Part shown: positions 24,431-31,107 of the stretch, piece after piece
How the letters are laid out: each line of letters opens with the position of its first letter
Position numbering within the stretch: the stretch's first letter is position 1
NCBI GenBank assembly: GCA_031283185.1
Contig: JAITCH010000004.1
Location: 1 to 32,860 of the forward strand
Length of the DNA stretch: 32,860 nt
From: Rickettsiales bacterium
Lineage (GTDB): Bacteria; Pseudomonadota; Alphaproteobacteria; Rs-D84
Direction of reading: 5' to 3'
The notes under the pieces: model-generated
Databases searched by the model: none
What the model was told of the DNA's origin: nothing
What the model saw: only the letters and a program-made list of their open reading frames with translations
Position numbers and translations under genes: made by a program

Positions 24431-26731
24431 GTGATTACAAAACAAGATTTTTCGGCAGGAGGTATAAATTTTTCCGCTTGGGTTCTACCAGGCGGGAAGG
24501 TCGCGTTCGTAGTCGACGATACCCACGACGACATCATCCCTGACTCTATGCTCGTCTTGGAACCAGACCCGCTGAACCCAGACCGCAAATGGGACGACAT
24601 CCTGCGCGGCAACTTTGATGTCGACCCAGAAGAAGTCCGCCCACGCATCGATAACAAATACCAAAAACTCGACATCCTTTACGAAGGACTGGAACAATAC
24701 CAAATCGCCGTGGATGAAATTATAAGCCACAGAAAAGCATCGTCCGGCGCAGTTTCTAACTTGAAAAATATCCGGCTTGCCGCCGCCGTCCAGCACGGCT
24801 CTAAACGCCTGGCAGACAATCGCGCAATACTTGCCAAGGTTTCCAAAACCCTTAATGTATCCGAAGAAACCGGGGCAAAAGTCAAAGGCCGAATCAAAGA
24901 ATTGAAAACGCGCCTTATCGACCAACGCGCTTCGGTCGGGCGCGAACCTACCAAAGCCGCCGCCGCCAAAATTCTGAAAACCCAATCGATGATCGAATCC
25001 GCCGAGGAAAAAGCCAAACGCAATAATGCGCGAACCCGCAGAACATTAAAGAAAATCTCCGCCGCAGAGGCTGAAATTGAATCCGCATTGGCGCGCCTGA
25101 GAATGCTGGAAGGGCTGGGCGCAGATGTCGGGGATTTGGATGCAATCGGAAATGAAACGAACCACCCCGGCGGCTTTGCCACCACCCCGCCACCCTTGGC
25201 GGGGAATTATGAGGATGATGAGCCGGAAGAAGAAACTTCATACGCAGAAACAGATGAGGAAAATTCATATATCCCGGATGACGAGGAAGAAGTTGAAGAA
25301 TCTAACATCGCTCCGCTTCTTGCGGACGACCCAAACATAATTGATGAGGGTAGGGCTTTCAGGCAGGTGGAGTTAGATGCGAATGAATCGGATGATATAA
25401 CCACTACCCCGGTCGGCGAAGCCGACCACCCCTTCGCCAGCGAAGGGGAATTTACAGCCACGAATGAGGAAGAGGAGAGAGAAACAATGCATATTCCAGA
25501 ATTCAAGCCATTTGGGTTTGGCAATTCCAAGTCGGACGAGGAACAGCAAAGTCCGCAAGTCGTCATACCGGATGCCCGTAAATCAGCCGCCGTTTCTAGT
25601 CCCTCCGCCGCGCCAAGTTTCGCCGCACCAACACCCGTCCCGGGTTTTGCATCGCAATCTTCCGCGCGAGTAGAACGCGAAGAACCCCGCGCCGAAATTC
25701 AAGTTCAGCCGCCTGTCGCACGACCGACTGCCGCTGTCGCACGAGACTCCGTCTCGCAAATTCACGCCAATGCCCAAGCGTCCAAATCCGATGGCCCCGG
25801 CGGGCTGTATTATCTGATATTGCTGATTTTGGTCGCGCTATCCGTTACAACGCTTTATGTATATCAAGACAAACTTAATTCCCGCATAATGCCGCATTTG
25901 GAACAGGGGACGGAGCAGAGTGGGGATGTGGTGTCGGCGGCAAATGATAATACGAACCACCCCGGCGGCGAAGCCGCCACCCCGCCACCCTTGGCGGGGA
26001 ATGACGATGCGGGCGGGGAGGCGTTTTTGGATACCGAACAGATTACTTATATAGAGAGTTTTAATGATGGTGAAAATGTGGAATCGGCTGCGCCGATAAT
26101 TTCGGAACAAAATATCCCGGCCTCCGCCGGGATGACGGAAGAAGTGGTCGGCGATGTGGTGGAGACAATTCCAGAGCCATTACCAAATACATTCCAATTT
26201 GATGATGGCGCGACCACAGATGCGCCTTCGGTGGAACAAGCCGAAAATGCCCTGGAACATTATGATGAGAATGCGGAATGGAACGGATTGAATGAAGTGG
26301 ATAATTCGAACCACCCCGCCGCCGAAGGCGGCACCCCTCCACCCTTGGCGGGGAATTTAGAAGAAGGCGTGCAGAACCCGGATGAAATTTTGATGTGCGG
26401 CGAAGGGGAAACTTATCTGGAAGAAAGCGGCGGAATCTGTTGCACAAATGCAGGACAGGCAAATGAAGAATGCTTTCCGCCACTTCAAGCGCGCACGGAC
26501 AATGCAGAGCCGCTTGACCACCGAATCGCATTTGACCCTGATGACGACTATCGCCCCGATGATACGGTCATAGCAAATACAACACCAACGGAGGAAAACG
26601 GATACGGCTCAACCACCCCGTCCGGCTACGCCGTCCACCCCTCCACCTTGGAGGGGAATTTATATGGCGAAGATGCAAAACAACTGGATAACTTAATCGC
26701 AAATATAGCAACCGAACAGGAGGCATTATGA
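24431..26731 (+). CDS. Large hypothetical protein (coiled-coil N-terminal half, one TM segment) carrying six in-frame palindromic elements
   Basis: GTG start after aagaga; VITKQDFSAGGINFSAWVLPGGK...; coiled-coil ~aa 110-250; TM GLYYLILLILVALSVTTLYVY. The ORF-track start (24347) lies inside a PE-D copy. Confidence 0.65.
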   Translation: MITKQDFSAGGINFSAWVLPGGKVAFVVDDTHDDIIPDSMLVLEPDPLNPDRKWDDILRGNFDVDPEEVRPRIDNKYQKLDILYEGLEQYQIAVDEIISHRKASSGAVSNLKNIRLAAAVQHGSKRLADNRAILAKVSKTLNVSEETGAKVKGRIKELKTRLIDQRASVGREPTKAAAAKILKTQSMIESAEEKAKRNNARTRRTLKKISAAEAEIESALARLRMLEGLGADVGDLDAIGNETNHPGGFATTPPPLAGNYEDDEPEEETSYAETDEENSYIPDDEEEVEESNIAPLLADDPNIIDEGRAFRQVELDANESDDITTTPVGEADHPFASEGEFTATNEEEERETMHIPEFKPFGFGNSKSDEEQQSPQVVIPDARKSAAVSSPSAAPSFAAPTPVPGFASQSSARVEREEPRAEIQVQPPVARPTAAVARDSVSQIHANAQASKSDGPGGLYYLILLILVALSVTTLYVYQDKLNSRIMPHLEQGTEQSGDVVSAANDNTNHPGGEAATPPPLAGNDDAGGEAFLDTEQITYIESFNDGENVESAAPIISEQNIPASAGMTEEVVGDVVETIPEPLPNTFQFDDGATTDAPSVEQAENALEHYDENAEWNGLNEVDNSNHPAAEGGTPPPLAGNLEEGVQNPDEILMCGEGETYLEESGGICCTNAGQANEECFPPLQARTDNAEPLDHRIAFDPDDDYRPDDTVIANTTPTEENGYGSTTPSGYAVHPSTLEGNLYGEDAKQLDNLIANIATEQEAL
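25160..25209 (+). repeat. PE-A in the large ORF
   Basis: aaccaccccggcggctttgccaccaccccgccacccttggcggggaat, read NHPGGFATTPPPLAGN. Confidence 0.9.
25399..25453 (+). repeat. PE-B in the large ORF
   Basis: aaccactaccccggtcggcgaagccgaccaccccttcgccagcgaaggggaattt, read TTTPVGEADHPFASEGEF. Confidence 0.9.
25955..26001 (+). repeat. PE-A in the large ORF
   Basis: aaccaccccggcggcgaagccgccaccccgccacccttggcggggaat, read NHPGGEAATPPPLAGN. Confidence 0.9.
26109..26137 (+). repeat. PE-D in the large ORF
   Basis: aaaatatcccggcctccgccgggatgacgg, read NIPASAGMT. Confidence 0.8.
26309..26358 (+). repeat. PE-A in the large ORF
   Basis: aaccaccccgccgccgaaggcggcacccctccacccttggcggggaattta, read NHPAAEGGTPPPLAGNL. 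Confidence 0.9.
26611..26662 (+). repeat. PE-A in the large ORF
   Basis: aaccaccccgtccggctacgccgtccacccctccaccttggaggggaattta, read TTPSGYAVHPSTLEGNL. Confidence 0.9.
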
Positions 26732-27423
26732 AATTTAATATAAACCCAGAAATCTTTACCAAATTCGCGCCACTAAAAGTCGGCGTCATAATTTTAGAAA
26801 ATATAGATAATTCGGCGAATGTAGATGCTTTTTTCAATGCGGAATACGCCGCCATAACCACCTCCGTTAAACAAAAATTTGACGGGGTGGAATTGTCCAC
26901 TTACCAGGTCGTTCGCCGGTGGCGCGAAATATACAAATCGTTCGGCGAGAAAGAAGCCCGGTCGTCCATAGAGGCACTTATCAAACGCATCAAAAACGAC
27001 AAGGGGCTTTATCGCGTCAATCCGTTGGTCGACATATACAATATCGCATCGCTTAAATTCGAACTTCCCGCCGGGGGCGAAGACCTGTCTGCAATTTCAT
27101 CCGACATAGAACTGACATTCGCGGATGGCGGCGAAAGTTTCACGCCAATAGGCGGCAACGAAGAAAAACCCAACCCGGGCGAAGTCATTTATAAGTTCGG
27201 CAATGTCGTAATTTGCCGCAACTTTAATTATCGTGAATCCGATATAACCAAACTTGCAAATACAACCGAACGAGCTATCATCGTATTTGAAGATGCTTTG
27301 GGGGACGAGGGCAACCTCTGCGCCGCAATGGATTGGATGGGCGCGAAGGCAGGCGAACTGCTGGGAGCAAAGGTTGTGAAGTCTGCGATTTTAAGTGATA
27401 AGGATAATGAAATTGAGTTCTGA
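26728..27423 (+). CDS. B3/B4 (tRNA-editing-type) domain protein
   Basis: WREIYKSFGEKEARSSIEALIKRI...LYRVNPLVDIYNIASLKFELPAGGEDL, typical of stand-alone PheT B3/B4-domain proteins; SD aggagg. Confidence 0.8.
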   Translation: MKFNINPEIFTKFAPLKVGVIILENIDNSANVDAFFNAEYAAITTSVKQKFDGVELSTYQVVRRWREIYKSFGEKEARSSIEALIKRIKNDKGLYRVNPLVDIYNIASLKFELPAGGEDLSAISSDIELTFADGGESFTPIGGNEEKPNPGEVIYKFGNVVICRNFNYRESDITKLANTTERAIIVFEDALGDEGNLCAAMDWMGAKAGELLGAKVVKSAILSDKDNEIEF

Positions 27424-28327
27424 TAAAATAACCACTACCCCGTCAGCCGCGGACGCGGCTGCCACCCCTTCGCCAGCGAAGGGGACTTTAATCGCACAAG
27501 GATGTTTTGGGGAGCAATATAGCGACGATGTCGCGTTGGTATTCAAGCCTTCCTCAATCGTTTTTCAGGGGCAAACCAAATATCAAAAAGTGGACATCAT
27601 CAAAAACGAGACTTGGGGGCAGATGCTATTTTTGGACAATCTGCTGATGAAAACCGAACGGGACGGACACATAATAAACGAAATGATTGTTCACCCAGTA
27701 ATGCTGACCGGCGCGAAGAAAAAGCGCGTGTTGGTAGTTGGCGGAGGAGAGGGCTTTACAACAACTGAATTATTGAAATATCCCTACATTGAACGCATTG
27801 ATGTCATAGACATAGACCGCGAATTTGTGGATATTTGTAAGAAATGCTATCCGGCGCAGACCGCGGCATTCGGCGACCCGCGCGTCCGGCTGATATTTGA
27901 AGACGGGTTGGAATACCTTCGCCGGACGGATGAGATTTATGATGCCATATTTATAACCCCGACCGATCCGTTGGGGTTGTCTAACCCATTGTTTGTGGCT
28001 GAATTTTATAAGGCTTGTTTTGATCGGCTGAGCGCGGACGGAATCTGCCAGACGGACGCATATATGCCGTTTTACAAGTTCGGCGATGTGGATTATGCCG
28101 TTATCTATAAGAATATGGCTGATTTTTTCCCAATCGCGCGGGTTTATACCGCCACAATCCCGACATTCCCGGGTGGGTTATTTGCCTTTGTATTTGCTTC
28201 CAAAACCGCCGACCCGGTGCGGGACAGAGCGGATTTTGATTTTCCGATTATCACTAAATACTACAATGCCGACATTCATACGGCTTGTTTTGCCCTTCCT
28301 CAGTTTATGATTGACAAAATGGCTTAG
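27407..28327 (+). CDS. speE: Spermidine synthase-like aminopropyltransferase
   Basis: DVALVFKPSSIVFQGQTKYQKVDIIKNETWGQMLFLDNLLMKTERDGHIINEMIVHPVML; GGGEGFTTTELLKY; TDPLG. Catalytic-region substitution noted in findings. Confidence 0.82.
   Translation: MKLSSDKITTTPSAADAAATPSPAKGTLIAQGCFGEQYSDDVALVFKPSSIVFQGQTKYQKVDIIKNETWGQMLFLDNLLMKTERDGHIINEMIVHPVMLTGAKKKRVLVVGGGEGFTTTELLKYPYIERIDVIDIDREFVDICKKCYPAQTAAFGDPRVRLIFEDGLEYLRRTDEIYDAIFITPTDPLGLSNPLFVAEFYKACFDRLSADGICQTDAYMPFYKFGDVDYAVIYKNMADFFPIARVYTATIPTFPGGLFAFVFASKTADPVRDRADFDFPIITKYYNADIHTACFALPQFMIDKMA
27428..27488 (+). repeat. PE-B at the speE-like N-terminus
   Basis: aaccactaccccgtcagccgcggacgcggctgccaccccttcgccagcgaaggggactt, read TTPSAADAAATPSPAKGTL. 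Confidence 0.9.
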
Positions 28328-28366
28328 TCTGCTAACATTCCCCTTGGCTACAAAAAGGAGTCAATT

Positions 28367-28684
28367 ATGGGAATAACAGGCTATAAACATCATTCCATCG
28401 AAAAGCCCAAAGGCAAAAAGGGTAGGAAGGCACAGGAAACCAAACACGCTTTTAATAAATATAAGCCTGACGGCGGCAAAGGCGGCGGTTGGGAAAAACG
28501 CGAATTGACCGAATCTGAACGCGAACGCGAAAATAAAATTGCGGAAAAGACTTCGCGCACACCAGAAGAAGAAATCAAATTGATTGATGCAAAACTGAAC
28601 ACTGAAAAAGATCAGGGTGAACGCATCAATATGATACTCCGCCGCGAAAAGTTGGTTGAGTTATCAAGATATAGAAGTTGGTAA
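28367..28684 (+). CDS. Small highly charged hypothetical protein
   Basis: 105 aa, K/E/R-rich, SD aaggag. Confidence 0.6.
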   Translation: MGITGYKHHSIEKPKGKKGRKAQETKHAFNKYKPDGGKGGGWEKRELTESERERENKIAEKTSRTPEEEIKLIDAKLNTEKDQGERINMILRREKLVELSRYRSW

Positions 28685-28696
28685 TTTAATAAAAAC

Positions 28697-28734
28697 CCAA
28701 GCGGGTGAAACTAAACCACCCGCTTGGTTTTTTT
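28697..28734 (+). terminator. Rho-independent terminator
   Basis: CCAAGCGGGTG-aaactaaac-CACCCGCTTGG followed by TTTTTTT. Confidence 0.92.
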
Positions 28735-28789
28735 GTATTGAAATGAGAAAAAAACAGGTAAATAATGAATGTGAAGAAAGGAGTTTTAG

Positions 28790-29332
28790 ATGACTAATGC
28801 CACAGCAATTATGCCCGAGGACGATTTTTCGGGAGAGGGGTTTGACAATGAATTGGATGCCGTATTTGCCCGCTATTCGATACCCAATGCAAAGACAAAT
28901 GACATCCGTGAAGCATACCCAACGATGACTGACGAAGAAATGTTGGAGAAAATCGCCGAAGTGGAAGAAATCGCACGATCAAACCAAATAGGGCTTTACC
29001 CAATCTTTGTTAAAAAGGTTGCACGCGGCACCGCATTAAATACCTATGACTTTAACGAAGATACCCCGTGTCTGGATGTCTTTGGCCAAAATGAAGACGG
29101 AGAAAATGTTGAATACAATTTTAGGGGCGAGGGAGCAAAACATATCCATGTCCGCACTAAACAAGCCTATGTCTTGGCGGCGCAACCCACAAACGAAACT
29201 GAAAATCCGCTGATGAGTACAAAAGTAGTCGCACTAAAACTTCAAGCCACAACCGAAGTCCCAAATATGCGAAAAGTCGGGAAAAAATTGGACGCAATGC
29301 AATATGCTTGTTGCTTTTCCGGCGGGCGGTAA
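28790..29332 (+). CDS. Hypothetical protein
   Basis: 180-aa ORF, SD aaggag upstream of ATG. Confidence 0.6.
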   Translation: MTNATAIMPEDDFSGEGFDNELDAVFARYSIPNAKTNDIREAYPTMTDEEMLEKIAEVEEIARSNQIGLYPIFVKKVARGTALNTYDFNEDTPCLDVFGQNEDGENVEYNFRGEGAKHIHVRTKQAYVLAAQPTNETENPLMSTKVVALKLQATTEVPNMRKVGKKLDAMQYACCFSGGR

Positions 29333-29345
29333 AGGCACGACTTTT

Positions 29346-30383
29346 TTAATTAAAAAACTTTTCTATGGCGAGGCGGAGTGTTGATAAATCATCAATCCCA
29401 TTTATCGTGCGGCGGAAGTCCGCGCCACTAGGCAAGCCGCCCGAATACCACGCAAGGTGCTTGCGAAACATATATATGCCGTTTTGAGTGCCGTAATAAT
29501 CTAGCGAATATGACAAGTGACGGAGGATAATATCAACGATTGCGCCCGAGACCATCCCGCCCCTTTGGGGCAGATTGGTTCCACCGAAAGGGAACTTTTT
29601 ATTATCCACTACCCCGTCCGGCTGCGCCGTCCACCCCTTCGCCAGCGAAGGGGACTTGATTGATTGCAATAACCAAGGATGTCCCAATAGGGCGCGGCCA
29701 ACCATAACACCATCACAATTTGTAATTTCTAAAACTCGGCGCGCGTCATCCGCATTTTTTATATCGCCATTCGCAATAATCGGAATTGATGAAACGCGTT
29801 TAATCGCGGCAATCGCTGCCCAGTCAGCACTGCCGGCATACCCTTGGGCGCGGGTTCTGCCATGTATCATTGCAAAGTCCGCCCCATTATCAGCACATAT
29901 ACGAACCAGATCGGCACTATTCAGATTTTCCGCATCCCAACCAATTCGCGTCTTGATTGATATTGGAATTTTTACAGCCGCACGAACCGCCGCAACAATC
30001 TTGCCCGCCAACTGGTGATCGCGCATCAGGTTCGCACCAGCCAATGCGCGTGTCGCAACCTTGGGCACTGGACATCCCATATTTACATCAATCCATTTCG
30101 CGCCGCGCGATTCCAGAATCCTTGCCCCATCCGCCATAACCCCCGGATTTGCACCGAAAATCTGCGCCCCAATCAGGCCTTCGGCAGACAGGTCATCTTC
30201 ATTGCGCTTAGCCTTGGCGTTTTTCACCAGACTATGACACGAATTCATCTCTGTCATAATCGGCAAGTCCGAACATAACTCCCGCAGGATTTTTCTAAAC
30301 GGCAAGTCCGTAACGCCCGCCAATGGCGCAGCGAAAACCGGCGTTCCAATCGTCAAATTATTAAGTTGCAAAGGTTTCAACAT
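29346..30383 (-). CDS. dusB: tRNA-dihydrouridine synthase (DusB-like)
   Basis: VFAAPLAGVTDLPFRKI, IDVNMGCPVPKVA, SIKTRIGWD, MIHGRTRAQGY, IIANGDI. Confidence 0.92.
   Translation of the reverse strand: MLKPLQLNNLTIGTPVFAAPLAGVTDLPFRKILRELCSDLPIMTEMNSCHSLVKNAKAKRNEDDLSAEGLIGAQIFGANPGVMADGARILESRGAKWIDVNMGCPVPKVATRALAGANLMRDHQLAGKIVAAVRAAVKIPISIKTRIGWDAENLNSADLVRICADNGADFAMIHGRTRAQGYAGSADWAAIAAIKRVSSIPIIANGDIKNADDARRVLEITNCDGVMVGRALLGHPWLLQSIKSPSLAKGWTAQPDGVVDNKKFPFGGTNLPQRGGMVSGAIVDIILRHLSYSLDYYGTQNGIYMFRKHLAWYSGGLPSGADFRRTINGIDDLSTLRLAIEKFFN
29548..29657 (+). repeat. PE-A variant + PE-B inside dusB
   Basis: accatcccgcccctttggggcagattggttccaccgaaagggaactttt; ccactaccccgtccggctgcgccgtccaccccttcgccagcgaaggggactt; minus-strand reading KSPSLAKGWTAQPDGVVDNKKFPFGGTNLPQRGGM. 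Confidence 0.85.
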
Positions 30384-30400
30384 TTTTACATAATCGCATT

Positions 30401-30724
30401 ATGAACAGAAAAATCAAGGAATTATTAGAGTTTTTACGGCTGGCACTGCTGGGCGGATGGCAGGGCTTTGTCGGTATATTACTTATCCCATTCGCCGTCT
30501 ACATACTATATCACATCGTATTCGCAGATGGCGGAGTCCTGAACCTGATACATAAACTCCGCGCCGAAGAACGAGTCTCGTCCGAAATAGAAGATAAGCG
30601 CGCGCGCCTGAACGATCTTAATATGCGGATAAACCTGATCAAAAATCATTCGCCGGACTATATCGAAGAATTAATGATAAAGCATCTTAATATGGCCGAC
30701 CCGAATGTCAAGGTGCTGAAATGA
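30401..30724 (+). CDS. FtsB/DivIC-like septum formation initiator protein
   Basis: Short N-terminal TM followed by coiled coil (LIHKLRAEERVSSEIEDKRARLNDLNMRINLIKNHSPDYIEELM). Confidence 0.7.
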   Translation: MNRKIKELLEFLRLALLGGWQGFVGILLIPFAVYILYHIVFADGGVLNLIHKLRAEERVSSEIEDKRARLNDLNMRINLIKNHSPDYIEELMIKHLNMADPNVKVLK

Positions 30725-31107
30725 TTAAAGAATTTCTAGCAAAAATGGCCGAACGGGATGCTGCAAAACAGGCTGGCGTAGAGTTCCATAAATTGGCCGA
30801 AAAAGGAGAATTAGACCCCGGCATTTTCGCAAAAACACCGGGGCTTTCCGAATTCTTTGGCGCGAATGCCAGGGCGGAAGTTCCAGTCGCCGGCAAGATA
30901 AATGGTAAATTCCTTAGCCGCCGAATTGACCGCCTGGTCGTGTCAGAATCAGAGGTTAAATTCGTGGACTTTAAGACTGGCTCCGCGGACGAAGACCACT
31001 CTGCCCAGATGGGCGAATACAAAAAAATCCTGGCCGATATTTATCCTGGAAAAAATGTTTCCGGGTTCATATACTGGCTGAAAACAGGCGAACTACAAAA
31101 ATGTTAA
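30721..31107 (+). CDS. Stand-alone AddA-type PD-(D/E)XK nuclease domain
   Basis: GVEFHKLAEKG...FGANARAEVPVAGKINGKFLSRRIDRLVVSESEVKFVDFKTG...AQMGEYKKILADIYPGKNVSGFIYWLKTGEL; H, D, D-x-K and QxxxY motif residues all present. Confidence 0.82.
   Translation: MIKEFLAKMAERDAAKQAGVEFHKLAEKGELDPGIFAKTPGLSEFFGANARAEVPVAGKINGKFLSRRIDRLVVSESEVKFVDFKTGSADEDHSAQMGEYKKILADIYPGKNVSGFIYWLKTGELQKC

Noticed and set aside
105-29657. Repeated palindromes as a CRISPR array
   Set aside because: Units are irregularly spaced over 30 kb, sit inside genes, and have no spacer-repeat periodicity or cas genes.
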